Assembly (NCBI RefSeq): GCF_001423845.1
Contig: NZ_LMPM01000001.1
Location: 738,001 to 802,000, forward strand
Origin: Sphingomonas sp. Leaf357
Lineage (GTDB): Bacteria; Pseudomonadota; Alphaproteobacteria; Sphingomonadales; Sphingomonadaceae
Direction: 5' to 3'
Length of the DNA: 64,000 bases
Shown: positions 36,144 to 44,609 of the stretch, piece after piece
Position numbering within the stretch: the stretch's first letter is position 1
Layout of the letters: the number at the start of each line of letters is the position of its first letter
The notes under the pieces: model-generated
Databases searched by the model: none
What the model was told of the DNA's origin: nothing
Seen by the model: only the letters and a program-made list of their open reading frames with translations
Made by a program: the position numbers and the translations under genes

Positions 36144-36842
36144 TTAGGCGGCGTCGACCAGGACGATCTCTGCATCCTCGATGGCGGTGACGCGAAGCAC
36201 CGCTTCATCGGCAATGGCGGCGCCGTCGCGAGCTTCCAGGCGGGTGCCGTTGACGACCACCGTGCCGGTCGCCGGTACGAGATAGCCGTGGCGGTCGGTA
36301 CCGAGCGGATACTCCGCGCTCTCCCCAGCCTTGAGCGTCGCGGCGACGATGCGCGCGTCGGTGCGGATCGGCAAGGCGTCGTGATCGTCGGCAAATCCGC
36401 TCGCCAGCGTCACGAACTGGCCCGAGCGTTCGCCTCGGGGAAAGGGCTTCGCGCCCCATGATGGCGCTTCGCCGCGCGTCTTGGGCTCGATCCAGATCTG
36501 GAAGATGCGGGTGATGCCCGGCTCCTTGTTGTATTCGGAGTGGCGAACGCCCGATCCCGCGCTCATCACCTGCACGTCGCCGGCCTCGGTGCGGCCGATG
36601 TTGCCGAGCGAGTCCTGATGCGTGATCGCACCCTCGCGGACATACGTAATGATCTCCATGTCGTTGTGCGGGTGCGGGGGGAAGCCGGTGCCGGGCGCGA
36701 TGGTATCGTCGTTCCAGACCCGGATGCCGCTCCAGCCCATCCGGGCGGGATCGTAATAGCCTGCGAACGAGAAGTGATGCTTCGCATCGAGCCAGCCGTG
36801 GTTGGCACCACCGAGGCTGGCGAAGGGACGACGGTCGATCAT
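36144..36842 (-). CDS. Pirin family protein (bicupin, possible quercetinase)
   Basis: This 232-residue bicupin starts MIDRRPFASLGGANHGWLDA. The N-terminal cupin carries the metal ligands in GFPPHPHNDMEIITYVREG and VMSAGSGVRHSEYN (His/His/His/Glu of the pirin set). The second cupin is degenerate, as usual. Bacterial pirins can act as quercetin dioxygenases or as regulators. It is the first gene of the four-gene unit and diverges from a LysR gene across 100 bp, the normal arrangement for LysR control. Confidence 0.93.
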   Translation of the reverse strand: MIDRRPFASLGGANHGWLDAKHHFSFAGYYDPARMGWSGIRVWNDDTIAPGTGFPPHPHNDMEIITYVREGAITHQDSLGNIGRTEAGDVQVMSAGSGVRHSEYNKEPGITRIFQIWIEPKTRGEAPSWGAKPFPRGERSGQFVTLASGFADDHDALPIRTDARIVAATLKAGESAEYPLGTDRHGYLVPATGTVVVNGTRLEARDGAAIADEAVLRVTAIEDAEIVLVDAA

Positions 36843-36942
36843 GGTTCGGTCTCCGGGAGAGCGTGGTTGCTCCGCTGACCATAAGATGCACCTCGATCGG
36901 ACTTGACGAAATGGCAAGGTTGGCATCTCATCCTTTCTGAAA

Positions 36943-37869
36943 ATGATGAAGCGACTTCCCGATCTCGAAGCATGGGCGATTTTTTCCAAGGTCGCCGAGC
37001 ATGGCTCGTTCTCGCGTGCCGCGCGCGCGATGGGGATGTCCGATCCGACCGTATCGAAAGCGATCGGACGGCTGGAAGCGCGTCTTGGCCTGACGTTGAT
37101 CGCGCGCACCTCGCGACGCATCGCGCTCACCGATGCCGGCCGTGCCGCGCTGGAGCGGGCCTCGCGGATCCTCAGCGAGGGCGAAGCGGTCGAGGATGAG
37201 GCCGGTGCGCAGTCGACGGTGCCGCGCGGACGCGTGCGTATCAGCGCGCCGCTGTCGTTCGGTATCGCCTATCTTGGCTCGACGCTGCCGGCCTTCCTCG
37301 ACGCCTATCCGGAGATCACCATCGATTTTGCGCTGAGCGACCGCAAGGTCGATTTGGTGGCGGAGGGGTTCGACCTGGCGCTCAGGATCGCCAGCCTGAA
37401 CGATTCCTCGCTGCTGTCGCGCCGGCTTTGCACCGTCCGGTTGCTGCTGGTGGCATCGCCCGATTATCTTGACCGCCACGGCATGCCGACGCATCCGGCT
37501 CAGCTCGGCGGGCATTGCGCGCTGGCCTATACGGGGGGCGCTTCGCGGACCTGGCGCTTCACGCACCCGACGTTCGGAGAGGAAACGGTCGAACCCGCGG
37601 TGCGCGTCTGGACCGACAATGCCGATTTGCTCAACCCCGCGCTGCTCGCGGGGCAGGGGCTCGCGATCCAGCCCGAGTTCCTGGTGTGGCGGGAACTGCG
37701 TGATGGCAGGTTGATGCCGGCGATGCCGGAATGGTCCGTGGCACCCCTGGGGCTCCACCTCGTCATGCCGCCGAGCCCGTTGCGACCCCTTCGGGTTCAG
37801 GCCCTAATCGATTATCTCGCCCGCGAATTGGCGAGAGCGCCTTGGGACGTAGACCGGATAAGGGAATAA
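36943..37869 (+). CDS. LysR-family transcriptional regulator
   Basis: This 308-residue protein has an N-terminal HTH (MMKRLPDLEAWAIFSKVAEH ... SFSRAARAMGMSDPTVSKAI) and a periplasmic-binding-like effector domain (RVRISAPLSFGIAYLGSTLP). The HTH belongs to the AaeR/DmlR-like clade. It is divergent from the pirin gene and very likely controls the pirin-hydrolase-reductase-channel unit. Two consecutive ATG codons (36943 and 36946) are possible starts. Confidence 0.93.
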   Translation: MMKRLPDLEAWAIFSKVAEHGSFSRAARAMGMSDPTVSKAIGRLEARLGLTLIARTSRRIALTDAGRAALERASRILSEGEAVEDEAGAQSTVPRGRVRISAPLSFGIAYLGSTLPAFLDAYPEITIDFALSDRKVDLVAEGFDLALRIASLNDSSLLSRRLCTVRLLLVASPDYLDRHGMPTHPAQLGGHCALAYTGGASRTWRFTHPTFGEETVEPAVRVWTDNADLLNPALLAGQGLAIQPEFLVWRELRDGRLMPAMPEWSVAPLGLHLVMPPSPLRPLRVQALIDYLARELARAPWDVDRIRE

Positions 37870-38039
37870 TATGCTGAAGTCTCACCGTCCAACGAACGGC
37901 GGTACGGTCTCGAATACGTCCCGAAGCGACATGACGGAACGGCCGGACTTGAGACTCAGAAAAATGGCGCAGCAAGCAGGCATTCTTGGTCTGAGCAACC
38001 TTTACCCCACGGAAATCTCCGACGGCATATGCCGGCGAG

Positions 38040-38651
38040 ATGAGTAGCTCATCAGTCGACCACGGCGCAGAAGACACCCCGGAAAGAAAAGCCAGCCCCG
38101 CAATGGCGACGCTGTTGGTCGGCGGCGTGTTCGCGCAGGCGGCCTTATGGCTGTGGATCAGCCGGACGCTCCTCCCGGGAGAACTGATCAGTCCTGTCAG
38201 TCCAAACCTGTTCGCGGCGGCGGTGTTCGTCGGCGTCTTCTGCAGTCTGCTGCTCGCAGCCAGGATCATGACGGTCCAGACGCGGTCGACCGGCGATCGT
38301 CGTGGTAGAAAGCTGGACGCGATCGTCGGCGCGCTGGTCCTTCCTACGCTGGCCTCCACCGCCTGCCTGCGGATGGTGGTGCAAGCCGGGGCCTTCATCG
38401 GTGTCACACCCCAGGTCAGCCCGGCGCGGTTCGCCATCGAGAGCTTTCGCAAGAACCATGGCACGCACCTTCTCCGCGTGCGGCTCGGCGACGGCGGGCG
38501 AGAATTCAGCGTTCCTGTACGCACGATGCTCTATGATGCCGCACAGCCGGGAGACACGATCACTCTACCGGTCGAAACTGGGCGCTACGGCGTTCAGCGA
38601 GCAATGGTCGCTGCTGATCCAGCCGATGCCGACTTGCATCATCATTCCTGA
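38040..38651 (+). CDS. Hypothetical membrane protein, 203 aa
   Basis: The start is ATG at 38040 with CGGCGAG upstream. Three hydrophobic helices are visible (about 22-42, 55-78, 93-122), followed by a soluble C-terminal domain of about 80 residues (RFAIESFRKNHGTHLLRVRL, DAAQPGDTITLPVETGRYGV) ending in HHHS. I recognise no family. Codon use is ordinary for the genome. Neighbours (a LysR gene upstream and a secreted protein downstream on the other strand) give no clue. Confidence 0.6.
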   Translation: MSSSSVDHGAEDTPERKASPAMATLLVGGVFAQAALWLWISRTLLPGELISPVSPNLFAAAVFVGVFCSLLLAARIMTVQTRSTGDRRGRKLDAIVGALVLPTLASTACLRMVVQAGAFIGVTPQVSPARFAIESFRKNHGTHLLRVRLGDGGREFSVPVRTMLYDAAQPGDTITLPVETGRYGVQRAMVAADPADADLHHHS

Positions 38652-38772
38652 GCGACGTTCGCCTTCCGCCTGTCGGACAAGGCGACCGCCCGCTGACGGA
38701 CGGCAACCGGCGCTCGTCCGGCGCGAGTAGGCCGGCACGGTCCAGGCAGGCGCGACGACCTCGCTTGGACGA

Positions 38773-39159
38773 TCAGTGCTTGTTGAAATAGCCGACCTGT
38801 CCGCACCTCCGATACGACACCGTCGTCGTTCCCCTGGTCAAGGCGAAGCGCTCCGCGCCCTGCCGGCGAAGCTTGAACGTGTCCGTGTCGGATGTCGCAG
38901 GGCTTCCATCGCCGGCCGCACGGCAGGTTTCCGCAATCGTCAGCACGCCGGCCGACCGCATCACGATTGTATCGGTGCATTTGCTGGCATGCGGATATGA
39001 AAAGCTGCGCCCGTCGAAGCTCAGGATGGTTGCATTGGGCTGATGATCACACGCCAGATCAACAGTGCCATAGTCGCCTGGCCTCAATGGGATGGACGCG
39101 GCACTTGCCTCCGTAGCGAACAGGAGGACAAGCATCGTCGCACCGGATCGTATTCGCAT
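38773..39159 (-). CDS. Hypothetical secreted protein, 128 aa
   Basis: The start MRIRSGATMLVLLFATEASA at 39159 forms a signal peptide with probable cleavage after ASA. The mature part has four cysteines (LACDHQPN, SKCTDTIV, ETCRAAGD, YRRCGQVG) that could form two disulfides, fitting a periplasmic location. A longer frame starting at 39228 is possible but would hide the signal peptide. No named family recognised. Confidence 0.65.
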   Translation of the reverse strand: MRIRSGATMLVLLFATEASAASIPLRPGDYGTVDLACDHQPNATILSFDGRSFSYPHASKCTDTIVMRSAGVLTIAETCRAAGDGSPATSDTDTFKLRRQGAERFALTRGTTTVSYRRCGQVGYFNKH

Positions 39160-39309
39160 CTGGTTTCTTTCCTCGTCTAGCTCGATCAGCGACAACCCTT
39201 GATACGCTTCAAAGTGCCCGGGCAGCACCGTATCGGACGATCCGCCACCATCGTTTCACGACCCCTGCTCATGCGCCCAGCCAACTTTATCAAGGATTTG
39301 CGTCATGTC

Positions 39310-39334
39310 GGAACGCGGGACCTGATCAGGAGTT
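39310..39334 (+). promoter_or_regulatory. Candidate sigma-EcfG-type promoter upstream of the LOV kinase
   Basis: GGAAC at 39310-39314 is followed by 16 bases and AGTT at 39331-39334. The consensus is GGAAC-N16/17-CGTT (one mismatch). It lies about 57 bp before the GTG start of the LOV histidine kinase. It is a by-eye match only. Confidence 0.3.
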
Positions 39335-39390
39335 TGACGCTCGCTCGGTGATTGTAATCCAACAGGATCCGCAGTCGTGAGGGCCGATCC

Positions 39391-40494
39391 GTGGGACAGC
39401 GTGAAGACTGGCATATCACCGATCGTATCACGCACGAGGACGGTGAGGGCGATCCGTTCGCGGCAGCGGTGCGCGCGACACGGATGCCGATGGTGATCAC
39501 CGATCCTCGTCAGCCCGATAATCCGATCGTTTTCTGCAACCAGGCATTCCAGCAGCTGACCGGCTACCACCGCCACGAGATCATCGGTCGCAACTGCCGC
39601 TTCCTGCAGGGTCCGGATACCGATCCCGAAGCCGTGCGGCGGCTGCGCCAGGCTGTTGCCGGCCAGACCGACATCGACGTCGATCTGCTCAACTATCGCA
39701 AGGACGGCAGCACGTTCTGGAACGCTTTGTACCTGAGCCCAGTTCGCAGCGCGGCGGGTGAAGTGCAGTTCTTCTTCGCCTCGCAACTGAACGTCAGCGA
39801 CCGTGTCGAGGCGCAGATCGCGATCGAAAGACAGAAGGCCGAAGTCGAGCGGGAAGTGGCGCGGCGCACCGCGGACCTGCAGGAGGCGCTAGAAGCCAAG
39901 ACCCTGCTGCTTCACGAGGTCGATCACCGTGTGAAAAACAACCTGACGATGATCGGTTCGTTGCTGCGATTGCAGGCCCGTCAGATCGACGATCCGGCGA
40001 TCGCCGACAAGCTCGAGGTGATGCTGGAGCGGGTCGATGCCTTGGCGACGGTGCATCGCAGGCTTTACCAGTCCGACGACATCAGCAGGTTCGACATCAG
40101 TGCGTTCGCGGTCAACCTCGTCTCCGACGTGATCGGTGCCAGCGGTCGCGGCGACATCGCCGTCATGGCCGACACGACGAAGATCGAGATACCGTCACGC
40201 GATGCCGCCGCGCTTGGGCTGGTGCTGAACGAGGTGCTGACCAACTCCATCAAGCACGGTTTTCGTGACGGGCGTTCGGGCACGCTCCGGATCACGACAC
40301 GCGTCATCGACGGACGCGCCGAACTGATCGTTGCCGACGATGGCCCCGGCATGATCGATGGTGCTTCGTCAACCGGGCTGGGGCGTACCCTGATCAAGCG
40401 GCTGTCACGTCAGGTGAAAGCCGAAGCGCGGTGGCGGGCTGCCGATCCCGGAACCGAGGTCGTCATCTCCTTCCCCGTGGATATCGATCAATGA
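39391..40494 (+). CDS. LOV-domain blue-light sensor histidine kinase (HisKA_2/HWE type)
   Basis: This 367-residue soluble kinase starts at GTG. The LOV domain (about 22-137) has the flavin-adduct Cys in GRNCRFLQGPDTDPEAVRRL (Cys69), plus NYRKDGSTFWNALYLSPV. A J-helix/coiled coil (about 138-172) joins it to a HisKA_2 box, LLHEVDHRVKNNLTMIGSLL (His179 likely phosphorylated), and an ATPase domain (NEVLTNSIKHGFRDG, VADDGPGM, TGLGRTLIKRLSRQV). Light should drive kinase activity. The single-domain response regulator overlaps its stop (ATGA). In related alphaproteobacteria such kinases feed the general stress response, which is inference here. Confidence 0.93.
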   Translation: MGQREDWHITDRITHEDGEGDPFAAAVRATRMPMVITDPRQPDNPIVFCNQAFQQLTGYHRHEIIGRNCRFLQGPDTDPEAVRRLRQAVAGQTDIDVDLLNYRKDGSTFWNALYLSPVRSAAGEVQFFFASQLNVSDRVEAQIAIERQKAEVEREVARRTADLQEALEAKTLLLHEVDHRVKNNLTMIGSLLRLQARQIDDPAIADKLEVMLERVDALATVHRRLYQSDDISRFDISAFAVNLVSDVIGASGRGDIAVMADTTKIEIPSRDAAALGLVLNEVLTNSIKHGFRDGRSGTLRITTRVIDGRAELIVADDGPGMIDGASSTGLGRTLIKRLSRQVKAEARWRAADPGTEVVISFPVDIDQ

Positions 40495-40943
40495 TCCGTC
40501 CGCGCGGCCCACTGAACGTCATCGTCGTCGAGGACGAAGCGCTCTTGGCGATGGATATCGAGGCGATGGTCGAGGATTGCGGGCACCGGGTCATCGCCGA
40601 AGCCGCCTCGTCGTACGAAGTGGATGCGTTGCCAGCAACGCTCACGCCGCATCTGGCGTTCGTCGACATGCATCTGGCGCAAGGCACCAGTGGCCTGGAC
40701 GCCTGCGCGACGATCCGACGGCGGTGGGAGGCTGCGGTCATCGTCTTCGTGACCGCCAACCCCGCCAAAGTACCGGCCGATTTTGCCGGCGCGCATGGAA
40801 TTATTCCGAAACCCTTCACGCGCAACGGCTTGATGTCTGCGATGCGGTATATCGAGGAGGGCGTCTGCGATCCGCCCCCTACCGCGCCAACCCCTGCGAG
40901 CTTTCTCGCCTCGCCGGCCTTCGCTGCGCTTTGGGGAGAATGA
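40491..40943 (+). CDS. Stand-alone receiver-domain response regulator
   Basis: This 150-residue protein is essentially one CheY-like receiver. It has the acidic pair in VVEDEALLAMD, phospho-acceptor Asp59 in LAFVDMHLAQGTSG, Thr in IVFVTANPAKV, and Lys in HGIIPKPFTRNGLM. No output domain follows; the last 25 residues are Pro/Ala-rich. The ATG overlaps the TGA of the LOV kinase gene, so it is the direct partner. It could pass the phosphate on, like other single-domain regulators. Confidence 0.92.
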   Translation: MIRPRGPLNVIVVEDEALLAMDIEAMVEDCGHRVIAEAASSYEVDALPATLTPHLAFVDMHLAQGTSGLDACATIRRRWEAAVIVFVTANPAKVPADFAGAHGIIPKPFTRNGLMSAMRYIEEGVCDPPPTAPTPASFLASPAFAALWGE

Positions 40944-41065
40944 GTGGCGGCATGCCCGGGCCGGCGATCGCACTGAGGTCAGTGCGGCGCTGGCGATCGG
41001 AGCCAGGCAACCTCGGCGAACGCCGCAATTCTTGAACGTGATCGAGACATATCCTGCCCCATTTC

Positions 41066-41914
41066 ATGATCGCCGAGAGCGAGACTCCAGCCGAGCGCGA
41101 CGCGCGGCGTGCGCATGCCGGCAAGAGTTCGGGCGAGACCTATGCCGCGACATTGAAGCAGCTCGCCCCGCATTGCTCGGTCGACATTGTCCAGCCGGCC
41201 GACGACGACGCGCCGATTTACAGCCCCCACGATCTGGCCCGCTATGACGCGGTGTTCCTCACCGGATCGCCTCTCCATGTCTATGAGGCCACGCCCGAGG
41301 TCCGGCGACAGCTCGATTTCATGCGGGCGGTGTTCGCCTCCGGCACACCATCGTTCGGATCGTGCGCCGGTCTTCAGGTCGCCGTGGCCGCCGCCGGGGG
41401 GCGCATCCGCAAGATGCCAGAACGCATGGAGGCTGGCATTTCCCGACGGATCGTCGCTACGCCAGCCGGCCGCGACCATCCTCTGCTCGCCCACCGTGCC
41501 GCGACCTGGGATGCTCCCGCGATCCATGGCGATGAGGTCGACGAATTGCCGGACGGTGCGACATTGCTCGCGACGAATCCCGTGACCCGTGTCCAGGCGG
41601 TCGAAATACGCCACGATCGCGGCATCTTCTGGGGCGTGCAATATCACCCTGAACTCGCGCTCGGCGAGATCGCGGTGGCATTGCGGCGTCAGGCCGACGA
41701 CCTCGTGGCGGCAGGCCTTGCCGATAATGCGAGCGACGTCGCGGCGCGCGCGGACCAGCTCGACAGGTTGCACGATACCCCTGACAAGCGCGCGCTACGC
41801 TGGCTGCTCGGCGTCGATGGAGAGTTCGCCGACGAGCATGGCCGCCGTCGGGAGATCATCAATTTCCTGAACGCGCTGCCGGCTTTGGATCGGCGACCCT
41901 CGAAGCGCCGCTAA
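41066..41914 (+). CDS. Class I glutamine amidotransferase-like protein
   Basis: This 282-residue protein has a GATase1 core. The nucleophile is Cys in SFGSCAGLQVAVAAAGG and the His-Glu pair lies in FWGVQYHPELALGE. It resembles stand-alone GMP-synthase-like amidotransferases (YfeJ group), not tied to one pathway. The start MIAESETPAERDARRAHAGK is preceded by in-frame codons back to a TGA, so a slightly earlier non-ATG start is possible. It lies downstream of the LOV module but about 120 bp away. Confidence 0.85.
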   Translation: MIAESETPAERDARRAHAGKSSGETYAATLKQLAPHCSVDIVQPADDDAPIYSPHDLARYDAVFLTGSPLHVYEATPEVRRQLDFMRAVFASGTPSFGSCAGLQVAVAAAGGRIRKMPERMEAGISRRIVATPAGRDHPLLAHRAATWDAPAIHGDEVDELPDGATLLATNPVTRVQAVEIRHDRGIFWGVQYHPELALGEIAVALRRQADDLVAAGLADNASDVAARADQLDRLHDTPDKRALRWLLGVDGEFADEHGRRREIINFLNALPALDRRPSKRR

Positions 41915-42478
41915 CGACGACTTCCATGTCGCGTCGCGCGGACGTGACCTGACGGATCATGAATGAACGGCCGGTCCCGGGAAACATCGATGGCTGCCTT
42001 GATGTCCGATTGTGGTGCTTGTCAGCCGAAAAAAACGATTGCGCGGCTGGCGCCCGGAGTGGGCTATTCACTTTTACATTTCAGGTGTCCGCTTTCGGTC
42101 GCTTGGGCCTATCGGCCGTCCTCGACAGAAAGGCTAACGAACGCAACGATCAGCCGGTTATGAAGTATTCTTAGAATTCCGGCTGATTTATTCAGACGAC
42201 TGAATTTCATGTGTGCGTGGGACGGATGCGGTGCGCTGGCGGCGGCGACCGTGAAGTTTCGACGCACCCCCCAGGGTCAGAGGCGAACTGCCAGCTCGGC
42301 GCGCTGCTTCGGTCCGGCGTGGCAGGGATTGCATAGGTCTGCAGGTTGGCCCCGTCCGAGAACAATCGCTCGTCTCCGTGATAAAGGCGGACGTTATCAT
42401 CGACAAGCAACTTGATGTTGCCCTCGGTACAACCGCCGACTGGCGTTTAACTTCTTTAGGGGATCTGGGCTATGTTTC

Positions 42479-42670
42479 TTAAGCAAGGGAAGAGGGTGCT
42501 TCCGCCGTTTTCACAGATACCGGTCGAATTACGGCGGAAAATGCTCGTTTTGCTTCACGCTTCCGCTCGCGATCATAGGTCCGGCGCTTCTCGGCCACCG
42601 GGTCGGCCGTCGTGACTGGCTGCGCCGCTTCCATCTCTGTCCCAGCGCGCACGAGATCATCGCCAGACAC
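42479..42670 (-). CDS. Possible small basic protein, 63 aa (doubtful)
   Basis: A GTG-started frame gives an acidic-to-basic peptide with the strongly charged run EKRRTYDRERKREAKRAFSA. Similar charged tails occur in small replication or mobile-element proteins, but I cannot name one. The ribosome-binding site is poor, and it may be a remnant. Confidence 0.25.
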   Translation of the reverse strand: MSGDDLVRAGTEMEAAQPVTTADPVAEKRRTYDRERKREAKRAFSAVIRPVSVKTAEAPSSLA

Positions 42671-43009
42671 GCCGGCGGCAATCGGTGTTTCAGGGCTACT
42701 GCACTAACGCTCATGCTATCGAGAGGCTCTTGATGCTCTGACGGTATCGCGCGCGATCGTCAGCTGCGCTCTCGCAGCGCGCCGTAGCGCGATTGAGCCT
42801 GCGGCGCGCAGTAGTCTCTCGCCGCCTAGACATCAATTTTGAAGTTTAGCTACTGTTAGGAAGCGGCATTCCCAAGGCGTGAAGAAATCGCCCAATCCTA
42901 TGCAGAGGGTGGCACAACTTCGAGGTTCGAGAGCGTAGAGCGCCCATTCCGCGCCCAGCCGGATAGCAACGGCAGCACCTCCGGCGGCTAAGTCTTTGAA
43001 AAGATTGGT

Positions 43010-43091
43010 GCGCCCGACATGAAAGCGATGGGCACTCAGATCATTGGGAAATTCTCGTCCTGAGGGCAGGTTGATGGCTGTTCTGCGCCCC
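43010..43091 (+). repeat. Dispersed direct repeat, left copy (flanks hipA-like module)
   Basis: The core at 43024-43055 matches 45732-45763 in 30 of 32 bases, in the same orientation, and weaker similarity extends to about 82 bp (GCGCCCGACATG at the left, TGCGCCC at the right). In the plus frame both copies keep MxAMGTQxIGKF, so the repeat may derive from a coding fragment. Confidence 0.8.
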
Positions 43092-43366
43092 ATCCCCGTC
43101 GTTCAGCCTTTCCAGCACCGCGCCTAAAGGCGTGATCTGTTCATGTGACCGCGCGAGAACGGATTAAGGAAAACCCAACGGTCCGCTTTCGAGCGCGATC
43201 CCGCTGACACGACGCCAGGTCAAGCTTTAAGGACAATAGCGGCGATAAGAATGCCATTGTAAGCGTAGCCTGACGAATTTAACCTTTAGTCGGATGTTAA
43301 GACGTAAAAATTGCTATTCGAGCGCCACATTTGAAAAACAGCTTTCCTCGCCTGGAAGGGCTCACA

Positions 43367-43424
43367 TGACAATCTTTATTGACATTTGAAGGTCTCAATG
43401 TGATTATCGCGGTCAAGATTGACA
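43367..43424 (+). promoter_or_regulatory. Candidate operators around the hipA-like promoter
   Basis: TGACAATCTT (43367-43376) and AAGATTGACA (43415-43424) are inverted with one mismatch and bracket the promoter. Inside it, ACATT (43382-43386) and AATGT (43397-43401) form a perfect inverted repeat in the -35/-10 spacer. Either could bind the HTH protein encoded by the second gene. Confidence 0.45.
43379..43407 (+). promoter_or_regulatory. Strong housekeeping-type promoter of the hipA-like operon
   Basis: TTGACA (43379-43384), a 17-base spacer, then GATTAT (43402-43407). The -35 is a perfect consensus match and the -10 has four of six. It sits 26 bp before the ATG and is AT-rich compared with the region. 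Confidence 0.6.
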
Positions 43425-43433
43425 GGAGGCGTC

Positions 43434-44609
43434 ATGCCCGATCGCGCTGCCACCGTTACCTACAAGGGAGCAATCGCTGGCGAGCTTAGCGAGTTGGAGA
43501 GCCGTGATACAAGGTTTGTGTACATTGAGGGCTGGCAGACGCAGATCGCGTGTGCGTTGCCGGTTGAGCAACCAGACCATTACTACCGTGGCGGTCTCAT
43601 ACCCTTTTTCGAGCATCTTGGTCCGGAAGGATGGCTACGCGGCAGGCAGGCGCGGGCAGGAGGCACAGCAGAGCAGGACGACTTTGGCCTGCTTTTGAAC
43701 TACGGGGCCGACTGCATTGGCGCGGTCGGCATCGTTCCTGCTGACGGCAGCGCACTTATAGCGCCCGATGAGCCGAATGCTCTTGAGGAAGCGGCAGCCC
43801 TCCCCGGCCGGACCCTTTCGGGCGTGCAGAAAAAGCTTCTCGCCTATCGCGGTGAAACGGGCTTTGAGCCATGCGTTCGAGCGAGCGACCCTGCAACGCA
43901 CATCGCCAAGTTCAATCGGGAAGATCTGCCAACGCTCGTGCAGAATGAAAATCTGTCGCTCGAGCTCGCACGTGAAATCCTCGGGGAGGCAGAGATCACC
44001 AAGGCAAAGCCTGCCCGGCTCGCCGGCATCGATGGCCTTGCGCTACTGGTCGAACGCTTCGATCGCGCAGGCGAGGAAAAGCTGAGGCTTGAAGATTTTG
44101 CCCAGATCCTCGGCAAGCCCCGCGGCCGACAGTTCGATGGAAAATATGACTCGTCCTATGAAGAAGCCGCGAGCGTAATCGCGCGCTTCTCAGCGCGGGC
44201 ACGTATCGATCTCGCACGCTACTATCGGCTGGTGATCTTCAACCTCGTGCTCGGCAACGCCGATGCGCACCTCAAGAACTTCTCGTTACTCGAAAGCAGC
44301 AGCGGGCTTCGCCTTAGCCCCGCCTATGACCTGATAAACACACTCGTCTATCCCAATTACGAACGCATCGCTGCGCTCGCAATCGATGGCCAGAAGCGGC
44401 CCTTCGATACTCTCGACCGATCGACAGTCGAGAAGCTTGGCGTTTCGATTGGCCTGCCTTCGCAAGAGGTAGGTCGGTCGCTCGACAGTCTCGCGAAAGC
44501 CTTCGCCAGCGCCCGGACCATTGAGTTCGGACCCCGCGTCGAACCTGACGATTTTCGTATCAACTATCGCGAAGTCATTCGCGAGAATGCCGCAAGGATC
44601 TTCGCATGA
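43434..44609 (+). CDS. HipA-family serine/threonine kinase (toxin-like)
   Basis: This 391-residue HipA-like kinase has an N-terminal subdomain (about 1-100, with GELSELESRDTRFVYIEGW and PFFEHLGPEGWL) and a kinase domain. The glycine-loop region reads RTLSGVQKKLLAYRGETG, the catalytic loop LGNADAHLKNFSLLE (Asp and Asn present), and the metal-binding Asp is in LSPAYDLINTLVY. E. coli HipA phosphorylates glutamyl-tRNA synthetase; the target here is unknown. I use the ATG at 43434 behind a strong CAGGAGG. The kinase gene comes first and the HTH gene second, overlapping by ATGA. Toxicity must be assumed, not shown. Confidence 0.9.
   Translation: MPDRAATVTYKGAIAGELSELESRDTRFVYIEGWQTQIACALPVEQPDHYYRGGLIPFFEHLGPEGWLRGRQARAGGTAEQDDFGLLLNYGADCIGAVGIVPADGSALIAPDEPNALEEAAALPGRTLSGVQKKLLAYRGETGFEPCVRASDPATHIAKFNREDLPTLVQNENLSLELAREILGEAEITKAKPARLAGIDGLALLVERFDRAGEEKLRLEDFAQILGKPRGRQFDGKYDSSYEEAASVIARFSARARIDLARYYRLVIFNLVLGNADAHLKNFSLLESSSGLRLSPAYDLINTLVYPNYERIAALAIDGQKRPFDTLDRSTVEKLGVSIGLPSQEVGRSLDSLAKAFASARTIEFGPRVEPDDFRINYREVIRENAARIFA

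Larger units (their letters stand above)
41915..43366. other. 1.45-kb gene-poor stretch, less GC-rich, with repeat fragments
   Basis: I find no gene with recognisable function. Several short frames exist on both strands (for example 42207-42410 minus and 42833-43093 minus), but the latter is made largely of a dispersed repeat. Homopolymer and AT-rich runs increase towards 43200-43400. Base composition differs visibly from the genes on either side. I read it as decayed or imported DNA forming the left flank of the hipA-like module. Confidence 0.55.

Noticed and set aside
42833..43093. An 86-residue minus-strand frame
   Set aside because: About a third of it is the dispersed repeat also found at 45717-45801, and the rest has no recognisable protein character.
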